The notes below the pieces were generated by a model. The model had not been told where the DNA came from. It did not search any database and saw only the letters and a list, made by a program, of their open reading frames with translations. Shown here in pieces: positions 45,513 through 56,894 of a DNA stretch of 64,000 nucleotides. The DNA lies in assembly GCA_024509875.1 (NCBI GenBank), contig JAMPIV010019857.1:682001-746000 (forward strand), in the 5' to 3' direction. Position 1 is the first letter of the stretch. Every line of letters starts with the position of its first letter. Made by a program: the position numbers and the translations under genes. The DNA is from Oreohelix idahoensis (Eukaryota > Mollusca > Gastropoda > Stylommatophora > Oreohelicidae).

Positions 45513-46190
45513 AAATACATGTTATTGTACAAAATAGACATGCGCGTGCGTATTCATCGCAGCGAGAACAAAAATAGATATAATTTGCCAGAGCATGACC
45601 TTACCGAAAGCTGCTGGGAATTTGACGATTTAATGAGTATCCTATTGATTGATGACATATCATATAACTTGCAGTATTAGCCTATTACCGCAGCTGCGGA
45701 AGATACTTTCACTGTCAGAGGTCGGGGTTAATTGCATAGTTCAGTTTGAGGTAAATTGTCTGATAGTTTGACGGAGAAATGAACACGCATGTGTGTGCGT
45801 GCATGCGTGTGTGTGTACGTGAAATTATATACTGCAGAAGGGAGAGATCAGGGATGGGTATTACGTTCGCCAATCGACACATGTGGCCAATCGGTAGCAA
45901 ACGTATAGAAAACTGGATTATTTGATACGTCATGATAATGAACGAAAATTAATGGAAAAAAATGTTTGAGAAAACAAAATTGTTTACGCTGAAAATACTT
46001 GTACAGCTATTTCATGCATGACTTGAAAACTCGGAGGGGTTCCTTTATAACAATATGACTGACTCAACGGTACAGTACTTCGAAATTAGAAATCATGGCA
46101 AACATTTTGAAATATGTACAATGCATATCATTCTTCCTGGCTGTTGATTGATGCAGTTCTGAAAGTCCGCACATGTACTTTTTTTCTGCA
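45513..46190. other. no gene recognised
   Basis: AT-rich sequence with a short (GT)n tract at 45790-45820; nothing identifiable. Confidence 0.4.
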
Positions 46191-46194
46191 CTCT

Positions 46195-46455
46195 GAAGTT
46201 CGCCTCAAGGGTTGTTCAGTCACTAGGTTGTGGAAATATCTTCTGAAAGATGAGAAACTGGCCGATTCCAAATTATATTCCATGTTTGACTCCACGTTGC
46301 TCTGTGAGCCAAGGTTTACCTCAATCAGTTTGATCAAGTCGAAATACATGTCTCGAATAATGTAAATGAATTTGGAAGCAAAGCTGAAATGTGGGCGGAG
46401 TTCGACATCCAACCAAATTTTGAGCGGCTGTGCAAAGTTTCACACTAATTTTTTT
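46195..46455 (+). pseudogene. hAT transposase C-terminal (dimerisation) remnant
   Basis: Plus strand reads KLADSKLYSMFDSTLLCEPRF, then SLIKSKYMSR and, after a stop, MNLEAKLKC. This matches the hAT C-terminal pattern (…mFgStYlCE..FS.mk.iKSKyRsrL.d.nLea.Lr). AAAAAGAGGAC repeats at 46800-46862 may be the element's terminal region. Distinct from the element at 8408-11027. Confidence 0.6.
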
Positions 46456-47171
46456 TGTAACTTATTGAGCTTCCTTGATTTGTTTTTGCCTATTTAAGCA
46501 AGAAAAATGCATGAATAAATTAATTTACAGGAATTTGGAAATTTTTAATCAAAGTACGGTAGTTAGAAACCTTTCTTATTTGATGTGGCGATTGAATCAA
46601 AAGATTCGCAACACCTGTTGCTTGACTAAAAATCCTATTTCCTACCAGGGGACGAGCACTTTGAACTTGTAGAAGGGAGGTTAATGTTATAGTAGTTTTA
46701 TAAACTGATTTTAGACAATACCAACTTGCACAGGCGTGACTTACTTCAACCACATGCACTAACATTGTAATAGCATAGTGTGACCATGTCGTTTTTAACA
46801 AAAAGAGGACATTTTCTGACTTTTTGACGTTAAAAAGAGGACAATACATGCCAAAAAAAGAGGACTTACGCGTATTATTTCAGTCTTCTAATGCATGATT
46901 GTGATGACTAGAGCTAGTTTTATAAAGGGTAGAAAAAAATAGAAATAAAATGTCCTGTAAAGTGTATGTTTTAAAATATTTTAACCTCAGCAATTAACTT
47001 TCCACATAGTAATCAGCATTAATACAATAATTATTATTGTTATTATTATGATACTATTATTATTTATTCATGTTTTTGCGGACATTGTCTTCTTCAATAA
47101 TTCAGTATTTCATTTTAAATAATCGTGGAATTGACTGCATAATACCTTTTTTTAAACATCCTAATGCGGAA
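46456..47171. other. no gene recognised
   Basis: AT-rich; (ATT)n-like at 47020-47060. It ends at the E2 LTR. Confidence 0.4.
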
Positions 47172-49761
47172 TGTCGTAGATTTCCGATAGGAGAATTAAG
47201 ACTAGGTTTGGTCCCTTCTGAATAGGTTTGAATAGGTGATAGACTCAGTGAGAGTTAGTGAAAGGTAATAGAATTTCCACACACGTGAGATGATAGATTT
47301 TGATATAGTGGCTGTCTCTGAAAGCGAAAAGAATTCTTCTCTCTCTCACCTATCTTCTACAACAGTTGTTACAGCGTCAGACAGACTACACCAATATACA
47401 TATTACGTATATTTCTATCACTCACAGGCACGCACATACACGTGACGACAGGTAAACACACAGACGTGGGAAAACTATAACAATGATATATATATTTCTA
47501 GAACGAGCTGACCAAACACTATTATTAAGTTCAAGAGCGATTTTATTATCAGGAAAAATCGGCTCACAACATCAAAGAAAGTACATCAAGGAAAATACAT
47601 ATACACATAGTCATCAAAATCAAGGAAATGTTGCAAGGATGATAGCCCCGTTATGGTGTTAACTCTAGGTTTAGCCCGGCCCCGTTAAGAGAACAGATGA
47701 TGGCGCCAGAGTCACAGATACATAGGGTTTGAGTCTAAGAGTTGTCTTTGTTTTATCTCGTAATTATATGCACAGAGTTTGGAAAAAATCTGATTTAACC
47801 TAAGACAAAAAAACACAAGAACTCTAGCCTTAGCAACAAATTATGCAGATTGAAAAAAAAAATGAGGACAGCAACAGGGTGTCAAAGATAAAATAGTGAA
47901 AAATATCACTCAAACCAGCGTACACTCATTCATTCCGCCATGGCTTCTCACACTAGTACTCACGACTTTGCTTGCTGCCTCTTGGAACACATTGATTTTA
48001 GATTTTCACACAGACTCAAAAAATGCAGTCTACTGCCAAGAAGTCCCCAGTTCCAAAAGACCTGTTTAACTTGGAGTCTCCGGGAACGACTACTTGGGTA
48101 TGCAAATTTGTTCAAATGTCTGATTAAGTCACCTAACAATTATTCCAGGCGCGGGAGTTAACAGAGCACAGTGTCAATAGCGTAGGTTTCTAAAAAAAAA
48201 TGATGAATGTCAGGTCGGTGCCTTCCCTCAGTATAGGATTCACTTTAGTCACACCACAGATTTGTCCACAAGATATAATCTAGTCGGGAAATGATTGTTA
48301 ATATTCACGCCACCAGGCAGCAAATTATATAGAGTTTCTAGAAGAAATTAAGTGCTGGCTCCAAGGTCCAGTATTTATCATTACAGTCTTTGAAAACCCG
48401 TTATAGGGATCTTAGTAGTTCTGTCTAACTTGCACCGTCAGATCAGTGTTACTTGAGAAAACCCACGTGGTTCAAAATAAGGACTGTCTATTTCTTCACA
48501 AGTATGGAAACTACTACTAGGTGCTGGTAAAGTTAGGGTCACCCCAAAACTTTCACTGTGTGGAGGAAAAATAACACATATAATATAATACACAGAATCT
48601 GAACTGGTTATAACTTACATTTAAACTTGCAAGCAGAGAGCTTTGCTTATCATTTAAACTTCCCGTGCCGTAAGTTATATTTAAAAATCAGCATTCCTCA
48701 TAAATTAGGAACACGTGCGTATCCCGTCATCATTCATGAGGCTGGATTCTAGAGTTTATACGTTAGTTTTAGAAAAATACACTCGACTGAGTATTAGCAG
48801 TTAAATTAAATTCATAAATAGCTACAATTGCCGTTATAAGCTAGAAATTAAATTTTTAGTCTGCTTTCCACTGAATGCTTCCCTAGAAAATATAATAGCC
48901 TACCACTTTATTTCTCTTCTGCGCTAAAGAAATAGATTAAAATGAATTAAGCGATTTAACACTTTAACACTCACAAAATCTATATATCTATCATATTAAT
49001 TACCTCAACCACAGAATTACAGGTAGTCGCACAACTTAAGAATAAAAATGCTGAAAATATTTCTGGAAGTCTAGAAGTTCGACAAATTGCCGAAACAAAC
49101 TGAGATCTTCGCTAACAGCTATTCTGTTTTTCGAGCGACCTATCTACTGTGGAGTCTATGAGCGAGAATGAAATTAAAGTTTCAAACTTGGCCAATATCT
49201 TAAAATCAGACAAAGGGCCCAAACTATTTCGCCAAGCGAAATTATCTCCCCTACTCCCAACATTTACGTCCGCTTAACGCGTGTCGTAACTGTCACCTAC
49301 TGACCACGATGTACGCGTGTCAGTTTCAAATCCCAGACAGCCTGACTCCATTGCCCAAGTGAGCGCCGTGTCAGTTTGGGATTTTCCAGCCAAATGTCTG
49401 GATACTGCCCGGTGCAGATGTAAAGTATCACACCTCACCGGGACTAATGCCGAGAAGAAGCTCGCGCGCTCGGTGAGAATGTAGACGATTTGCTACGTCC
49501 TGTGTTCAGCGAACCGACTTATCACGCCTTCTGACGCCCTGCAGCCCTGACATCTACGTAATATCGTCCTAGCGCGATTCTCAGTTTAAGAGAAAGGAAA
49601 ACAGGTAAAGTTTGCGAATTATATGAGAATAATATTCGCAAAACGAATGGATGAAAAAAATATACAGGAAAAAAAAATACAGAGATAATAAAAGAGAGAA
49701 TTTATGTGAAAGAATAGGAAGAAGATGTAGGAAATTAAATGAATATAAACCCTACGTGACA
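47172..49761 (-). repeat. E2 3' LTR (minus sense)
   Basis: 2590 bp; few differences from 53797-56389. Open frames such as 47940-48161 recur in both LTRs and have no protein motif. Confidence 0.95.
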
Positions 49762-49889
49762 GAGCCTCCCCCCTTTAAGATATGGAAGCACTCCATGTCT
49801 ACGTTATGGAGTTTAATTTCCTATAACCGTAGCTTCGGGGTGTCTGTCTTCTTCCCTCTCCATCTTCCCCCTCCATCTCTGTCCAATTC

Positions 49890-50310
49890 CTACTCAAGTC
49901 CACTCCTCAAAGTTTCCTTCCCCTGGAATGTCTCATATGCGCGCTTGAAAGAGCGTCGCCGCTTCTGACATTTTTGAAAGATTTCCTGTGATAGCGGTGG
50001 AATATCCCTGCCACTATCGTCATCTTCGTCAGTTTTGGCGATCGTCAGGAGATGGTCGGAGGTTGGCACTGGTTTTTCCAAGTATCTCTTTAAGAGATTT
50101 AAATGGAAAACCTTCTCCTTTCCTTCAATAGAGATCTGGTAGTTAGCCTTAGAAATCTTTTTCAGGACGGTAAACGGCCCTTGCCATCCGATCTTCAGTT
50201 GGTTGTTCTCGGTAGGGAGCAACACCAAAACTTTCTCTCCTGCTTCCAGTTCTCTCTCTTCCGCGACTTTCCTGTATCGGTTAGCGTGCTTTGGTGCGAG
50301 CTCGCTTAAA
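49890..50310 (-). pseudogene. E2 integrase C-terminal domain and terminal tail
   Basis: Open frame with HANRYRKVAEEREL, NQLKIGWQGPFTVLKKISKAN and VFHLNLLKRYLEK, aligning with the same domain in E1. After HLLTIAKTDEDDD, where E1 goes on to RT, it runs only about 50 more residues (…RRRSFKRAYETFQGKETLRS) to a stop. One base out of frame with the integrase core upstream. Confidence 0.85.
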
Positions 50311-51906
50311 GTTAGTCGTTGCTAGGTCCCACCCTAGTTTCAACCGTTCCTTTAAAACCGACACATATTTACTGGCTGAGACGACTGTCTCATCCGCCTT
50401 CTCGTCTGTCAGAGACTGAAGTAAGGCTTCAAGCGGGCCCTTAATGGGTCTGCCAAATAAGAGTGTAGCTGGCGGAAATCCTGTGGAAGTATGAGGAGAT
50501 TCTCTGTAGCCAAATAATGCTGCAGGAATACAGAGATCCCAATCTTCAGGTTTCACTTGTGCCAGCTTACTTAGCATCATGGTGAGGTTTCCATTAGCAC
50601 GTTCCACGAGCCCATTTCCCGCCGGAGTATATGGCTTAGTGTGGATGTGCTGGGTCCTCAAGATCTTAACGATCTCATCCATCAACAGGTTTCGGTATGG
50701 AGATCCATTATCCGTCAACACTTGCTGAGGGAATCCCAACCGAGTGAAAATCTGCACGAGGGCTTCTGCGACATGCTTGGCATCTGCGCATGTTAGCGGG
50801 ATAGCTTCTGCCCATAAAGTGCATGTATCGACTAAGGTCAGGATGAACCTGTTCCTTCTTTTAGTCCTTTCGAAAGGCCCTAAAATGTCGATCACAACCC
50901 GTTCGAATGGTGTTCCCATTATTGGCATTTCACCCATGTGGACTGGGGGTGTCCGTTGCTTGGGTGGTACACGTTGGCACTGGGCACAGGATTTGACATA
51001 TCTGATAATATCAGTATTCACTCCAGGCCACCAATAATGAGTGGTTATACGTTGGTTTGTGGCGTTCTGTCCCATATGTCCGCTAAAGGGAAGAGAGTGC
51101 CCCATTTCTAGGATTTGGCTTCTGTACTGTTTCGGTACTAGGAGCTGGTTGTAACCTTGGTCAGGCTTGCCCGTTCTCCGATAAAGTACGCCATCCTCAG
51201 AAAAAATGTCCCCGTGCTGTTTGGGTTCCTTAGCCATGGGCAGTTTCCTAAAGCAGGGTGCCAAAGTAGGGTCCTTGTATTGCGCTTCTTTAAGTTCCAT
51301 AGGTAACAAATTTGGCGCAGGCTCCCGTTCCTTCTTGGTTTGCCCTCTTGTAGTTACTGCTGCCACAATCGGCTCTTCCGGTTTCCCAATACACACGTAT
51401 CTCCCGCCAAGTATGACTGGGTAGATGGGATCATCCATAACAGCTGCTTTGATCACACCTCTGACAAAGTCAGAGTGTATCTCCACCAATGCGATGGGAA
51501 GCGCTGTAGGTGCATCACTCTTACGAACTCCACAAAGTTGGACGGTCTCTGCTGTCTCTTGACCGGGTTTGACCAGGTTTCTGGCAACAATGCAATCGTA
51601 AGAAAGCCCCGTGTCAAATAAGCAAGAAGTTTGAGAACCGTTCAAAGTAACAATACCTCGCGTTGAGGGTCTATCCCCAACAGGTTGGGAATCACTGTCA
51701 ATAATTCCGCCTTGCGAGACTGTTAATAAGCATCCGATGCGTTTCGGCTCGGTGTGCTCGGTCTGATCATATGTCCCGTGCTCAGGGGTTCTCCCTTTGC
51801 CACCTTGTCCTTTCTGGCTACGCTGCCATGTAGGGCGGTCGGGTTGATCAGACTGTTTGGGGTGGTTGGGGTACTTGTTCTTGTAGAACTTGGATTTTTC
51901 AGGAGG
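50281..51906 (-). CDS. E2 protease and integrase core
   Basis: Protease LFDTGLS (positions 9-15 counted from ATG 51645), then integrase with zinc-binding GHSLPFSGHMG and CAQC. The catalytic D253, D312 and E348 have exact 58 and 35 spacing, so the active site looks intact. Integrase inserts the cDNA copy into the genome. The frame is -1 relative to gag and open across the gag end up to about 51906, where a slippery-type word lies. It terminates early (TKAR stop at 50281) relative to the integrase C-terminal domain, which is in the next frame. Confidence 0.88.
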   Translation of the reverse strand, partial: PPEKSKFYKNKYPNHPKQSDQPDRPTWQRSQKGQGGKGRTPEHGTYDQTEHTEPKRIGCLLTVSQGGIIDSDSQPVGDRPSTRGIVTLNGSQTSCLFDTGLSYDCIVARNLVKPGQETAETVQLCGVRKSDAPTALPIALVEIHSDFVRGVIKAAVMDDPIYPVILGGRYVCIGKPEEPIVAAVTTRGQTKKEREPAPNLLPMELKEAQYKDPTLAPCFRKLPMAKEPKQHGDIFSEDGVLYRRTGKPDQGYNQLLVPKQYRSQILEMGHSLPFSGHMGQNATNQRITTHYWWPGVNTDIIRYVKSCAQCQRVPPKQRTPPVHMGEMPIMGTPFERVVIDILGPFERTKRRNRFILTLVDTCTLWAEAIPLTCADAKHVAEALVQIFTRLGFPQQVLTDNGSPYRNLLMDEIVKILRTQHIHTKPYTPAGNGLVERANGNLTMMLSKLAQVKPEDWDLCIPAALFGYRESPHTSTGFPPATLLFGRPIKGPLEALLQSLTDEKADETVVSASKYVSVLKERLKLGWDLATTNFKRARTKAR

Positions 51907-52985
51907 GGGTTTTGAGGTCCAGTTTCTCTGTGGTTATTATGATTAGAAGCATGAGAAGATTGATCTAGGTTATTTTTTCGAAAATGCTCCACTGTCGGTT
52001 TCCGCTTTGTGGCCGGTAGTTCAGCCAGAGCATTATGGTAACGCTCAGACTTTTCCAAAATGTCTTCAAGTTTTTCTGCCCCCTGCTCAGCGAGAAATCT
52101 CCGGGTATCAGCAGACAAAGTGTTCTTTATTTGTTCAGTTAGAACAAGTTCCTCAAGACCTTCATAGGTAGAGGGGAGCTGCGAAAGCTCAAGGCACTTT
52201 GTTAGATATCCCTTAAGACGAGATGAGAACTGGTGAAAAGTTTCAGAATTCTCTTTCCGGCTGTTGCGAAACAGTTGCAAAAACTTGCGAGCGTTCATTT
52301 CAAAGCGCTCCAGTAACGCTTTCTTCAACACATCGTAGTCGTCTTGTTGGCTACTTTCCAGCTTAGAATAAACATCATAAGCGGAACCTTTTAGGGCCTG
52401 GGAAAGTTTCATATTCCAACGCGACCTCTCTAACCCGTACAGAGTTGCAATTTTCTCAAATTTTTCTAACCATGTGTCAATCTTCTCATTTGGACAAGGA
52501 AAAGATTCAAGAGTGAAAGACATAGCATTTAGTTGAAGAGATTGAGTGTTAGCAGGGTCAGTTAAGGAGGAGTGAGGAGAAGACTCTCCATTGCTGGAGG
52601 TAGAGGCAGCACCACGGCTTTGGAACTCTAGAGTCTTAAGCGCCAGCTCATGCTGTCTCTGTTTCTCTTTTTCCTCAAGCTGTCTCTCCTCCCTCTCCTT
52701 CTCGTGCTGTCTCTCCTTCTCCTTTTCCTCATGCTGCATCCTGCGAATTTCCATTTCCTCGTCCATCTTCTTCTGCTGTAATAGACGGTCTGCTCTTTCC
52801 CTCTCTCTAGCTTCTGCTTCTTTCCTCTTGAGTTCTTCTTTTTCCTCTTTAGCTTCAGCTGCTTTCCTCTCCGCATCATATCTCTCAAGTTCGTCTCTGA
52901 CAAATGCTTTCGCTTCTTCTCCTTCCAGTCCCTCCTCTCTCGCTTCGTCCCTGAGAAGTTGTCTAAGCTTTGCCCTCTCGGCCAT
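51723..52985 (-). CDS. E2 gag, coiled coil plus SCAN-like capsid
   Basis: 420 codons from ATG 52985. Residues 25-120 are an extremely charged Glu/Lys/Arg coiled coil. 160-235 is the capsid N-terminal part (IDTWLEKFEKIATLYGLERS). 236-320 resembles a SCAN domain (FHQFSSRLKGYL…TYEGLEELVLTEQIKN…). The protein would form the particle. The last 60 residues lack the CCHC knuckle present in E1 and are probably read in the wrong frame after the A4C5 run at 51905-51913. Confidence 0.88.
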   Translation of the reverse strand: MAERAKLRQLLRDEAREEGLEGEEAKAFVRDELERYDAERKAAEAKEEKEELKRKEAEARERERADRLLQQKKMDEEMEIRRMQHEEKEKERQHEKEREERQLEEKEKQRQHELALKTLEFQSRGAASTSSNGESSPHSSLTDPANTQSLQLNAMSFTLESFPCPNEKIDTWLEKFEKIATLYGLERSRWNMKLSQALKGSAYDVYSKLESSQQDDYDVLKKALLERFEMNARKFLQLFRNSRKENSETFHQFSSRLKGYLTKCLELSQLPSTYEGLEELVLTEQIKNTLSADTRRFLAEQGAEKLEDILEKSERYHNALAELPATKRKPTVEHFRKNNLDQSSHASNHNNHRETGPQNPLLKNPSSTRTSTPTTPNSLINPTALHGSVARKDKVAKGEPLSTGHMIRPSTPSRNASDAY

Positions 52986-53796
52986 ATTATGTCAGTGACT
53001 GAGACACGTGGAGATAGAAAATAGGAAAAAGAATAACCTGGTTCCTACCACTTACGAGAAAAAAAAATTACCAAATTATTCAAAAGATGATATCCTTAAC
53101 CCTGGGATACCTCCTCCAAAATAAATCTAACTATCGCTGCTATTATCGGCAATAAAGCACTCAATGCAAAACACGACTACGCCAAATAAATGGTAGTTAA
53201 GATTACAACTGAAAAATAAGTTGCTACAGTGGAAAAGCAAAAGAATATTGCAAAAATTAAAGAGAAAAATAATCCCTTAATTTTTAAAAATCCACTATAA
53301 GTTCGCCCCTGAAGTCAGATCGGGTAAGGGAGGGAATTAATCTGGACAAAAAGTCCGAAACACACTCCTTAACTTAGTTCAAACGCCGTTCTGCCTCAGT
53401 ACCCAGTGAATGTTATACACTCACCACTTTACCAGCATTTAGTATTACAATCAGCAGTTAACATATATCCCGACAAAATCAACCTGTAACCAAAATGTAT
53501 ATTATTCAAAGATGCTGTGGAAAAAAAAAACTTATTAGTTTGTGTGGTCAGCACGCCCGTAAACAGATCGCTAGTCTAGGGGGTAATTTTTTTTTTTAAA
53601 GATATAACAACTCACAAGACATCACACTCTTACTCTATATCAGAATACAGAATCTTAAATACAAAATCCAGATAGACGAGTCCACGTTTGTCGTACTCGT
53701 CTTCCTATTCTAAGTTCAAAGACCGGAAACGAGTCCCCATTTGTCGTACTCGTCTTCCTATTCTAAGTTCAAAAATCCGTCGGACGAGAACCCATT
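52986..53796 (-). other. E2 leader with repeated primer-site-like units
   Basis: AT-rich leader. From 53660 to 53796 a unit of about 60 bp (CGTACTCGTCTTCCTATTCTAAGTTCAAA… and GACGAG) occurs two and a half times, ending at the primer-binding site next to the LTR. Confidence 0.65.
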
Positions 53797-56389
53797 TGTC
53801 GTAGATTTCCGATAGGAGAATTAAGACTAGGTTTGGTCCCTTCTGAATAGGTTTGAATAGGTGATAGACTCAGTGAGAGTTAGTGAAAGGTAATAGAATT
53901 TCCACACACGTGAGATGATAGATTTTGATATAGTGGCTGTCTCTGAAAGCGAAAAGAATTCTTCTCTCTCTCACCTATCTTCTACAACAGTTGTTACAGC
54001 GTCAGACAGACTACACCAATATACATATTACGTATATTTCTATCACTCACAGGCACGCACATACACGTGACGACAGGTAAACACACAGACGTGGGAAAAC
54101 TATAACAATGATATATATATTTCTAGAACGAGCTGACCAAACACTATTATTAAGTTCAAGAGCGATTTTATTATCAGGAAAAATCGGCTCACAACATCAA
54201 AGAAAGTACATCAAGGAAAATACATATACACATAGTCATAAAAAAATCAAGGAAATGTTGCAAGGATGATAGCCCCGTTATGGTGTTAACTCTAGGTTTA
54301 GCCCGGCCCCGTTAAGAGAACAGATGATGGCGCCAGAGTCACAGATACATAGGGTTTGAGTCTAAGAGTTTTCTTTGTTTTATCTCGTAATTATATGCAC
54401 AGAGTTTGAAAAAAAAATCTGATTTAACCTAAGACAAAAAAACACAAGAACTCTAGCCTTAGCAACAAATTATGCAGATTGAAAAAAAAAAATTAGGACA
54501 GCAACAGGGTGTCAAAGATAAAATAGTGAAAAATATCACTCAAACCAGCGTACACTCATTCATTCCGCCATGGCTTCTCACACTAGTACTCACGACTTTG
54601 CTTGCTGCCTCTGAACACATTGATTTTAGATTTTCACACAGACTCAAAAAATGCAGTCTTCTGCCAAGAAGTCCCCAGTTCCAAAAGACGTATTTAACTT
54701 GGAGTCTCCGGGAACGACTACTTGGGTATGCAAATTTGTTCAAATGTCTGATTAAGTCACCTAACAATTATTCCAGGCGCGGGAGTTAGCAGAGCACAGT
54801 GTCAATAGCGTAGGTTTCTAAAAAAAAATGATGAATGTCAGGTCGGTGCCTTCCCTCAGTATAGGATTCACTTTAGTCACACCACAGATTTGTCCACAAG
54901 ATATAATCTAGTCGGGAAATGATTGTTAATATTCACGCCACCAGGCAGCAAATTATATAGAGTTTCTAGAAGAAATTAAGTGCTGGCTCCAAGGTCCAGT
55001 ATTTATCATTACAGTCTTTGAAAACCCGTTATAGGGATATTAGTATTTCTGTCTAACTTGCACCGTCAGATCAGTGTTACTTGAGAAAACCCACGTGGTT
55101 CAAAATAAGGACTGTCTATTTCTTCACAAGTATGGAAACTACTACTAGGTGCTGGTAAAGTTAGGGTCACCCCAAAACTTTCACTGTGTGGAGGAAAAAT
55201 AACACATATAATATAATAAACAGAATCTGTACTGGTTAAAACTTACATTTAAACTTGCAAGCAGAGAGCTTTGCTTATCATTTAAACTTCCCGTGACGTA
55301 AGTTATATTTAAAAATCAGCATTCCTCATAAATTAGGAACACGTGCGTATCCCGTCATCATTCATGAGGCTGGATTCTAGAGTTTATACGTTAGTTTAGA
55401 AAAATACACTCGACTGAGTATTAGCAGTTAAATTAAATTCATAAATAGCTACAATTGCCGTTATAAGCTAGAAATTAAATTTTTAGTCTGCTTTCCACTG
55501 AATGCTTCCCTAGAAAATATAATAGCCTACCACTTTATTTCTCTTCTGCGCTAAAGAAATAGATTAAAATGAATTAAGCGATTTAACACTTTAACACTCA
55601 CAAAATCTATATATCTATCATATTAATTACCTCAACCACAGAATTACAGGTAGTCGCACAACTTAAGAATAAAAATGCTGAAAATATTTCTGGAAGTCTA
55701 GAAGTTCGACAAATTGCCGAAACAAACTGAGATCTTCGCTAACAGCTATTCTGTTTTTCGAGCGACCTATCTACTGTGGAGTCTATGAGCGAGAAATGAA
55801 ATTTAAGTTTCAAACTTGGCCAATATCTTAAAATCAGACAAAGGGCCCAAACTATTTCGCCACGCGAAATTATCTCCCCTACTCCCAACATTTACGTCCG
55901 CTTAACGCGTGTCGTAACTGTCACCTACTGACCACGATGTACGCGTGTCAGTTTCAAATCCCAGACAGCCTGACTCCATTGCCCAAGTGAGCGCCGTGTC
56001 AGTTTGGGATTTTCCAGCCAAATGTCTGGATACTGCCCGGTGCAGATGTAAAGTATCACACCTCACCGGGACTAATGCCGAGAAGAAGCTCGCGCGCTCG
56101 GTGAGAATGTAGACGATTTGCTACGTCCTGTGTTCAGCGAACCGACTTATCACGCCTTCTGACGCCCTGCAGCCCTGACATCTACGTAATATCGTCCTAG
56201 CGCGATTCTCAGTTTAAGAGAAAGGAAAACAGGTAAAGTTTGCGAATTATATGAGAATAATATTCGCAAAACGAATGGATGAAAAAAATATACAGGAAAA
56301 AAAAATACAGAGATAATAAAAGAGAGAATTTATGTGAAAGAATAGGAAGAAGATGTAGGAAATTAAATGAATATAAACCCTACGTGACA
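53797..56389 (-). repeat. E2 5' LTR (minus sense)
   Basis: 2593 bp copy of 47172-49761, including the same AT-rich body and GC-rich last third with GAGAAGAAGCTCGCGCGCTC. Confidence 0.95.
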
Positions 56390-56894
56390 TCATCAGTGTT
56401 ACTTCCAACAAAATGTCAGATTGTTAAGTTGATCACAGCACTAGCATCGTAAAATGCAACATCTTTATCAATTAAATATTGACTAGAAGCTTGCACATCT
56501 TCCCATGGTGGTACTACGTGTAAAGCTATTTATGAAAAATATGTGAAACCTAATGGTTTCATCGATATTTCTAAGTATGAAAAACACCGGTTGTACAGGC
56601 ATTTGTTATCACTATGAAATGTAACACAAACTGTCAAGTCCGTCTCTTCGTTTTTCAACAAGTGTCGGGAATCTTCAAGGGCAAAGACTCCGACACAAAT
56701 GCTGCTTAAGAATATCTATCACAGATTTAATAGAGTTTAGAAAATTGGACAACATTTCTTTCAATTCGTTCAATATTTACTTGTAAACATATTCCTTAAA
56801 GAATTTACTTGCAAAAGATAGACCTAATCTAAGTCATGTTCAATCTCCGGGGGGAAAAACGAACAAAATGCACTTTTGAAAAAAGCGCGGCGGC
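56390..56894. other. no gene recognised
   Basis: Unique-looking sequence between E2 and the satellite cluster. Nothing identifiable. Confidence 0.4.

Larger units (their letters stand above)
47172..56389 (-). mobile_element. E2: Gmr1-like LTR element lacking RT and RNase H
   Basis: LTRs 47172-49761 and 53797-56389 run TGTCGTAG…CTACGTGACA and are nearly identical. In minus sense the interior has a primer-binding site (TGGGTTCTCGTCCGACGG, 2 bases from the LTR), gag, protease, integrase, the integrase C-terminal domain, a short tail and a clear polypurine tract (AAAGGGGGGGAGGCTC) at the 3' LTR. The RT-RNase H block, about 1.6 kb in E1, is entirely absent. The flanks CGGAA and TCATC do not match, so no target duplication is visible. 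Confidence 0.92.
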
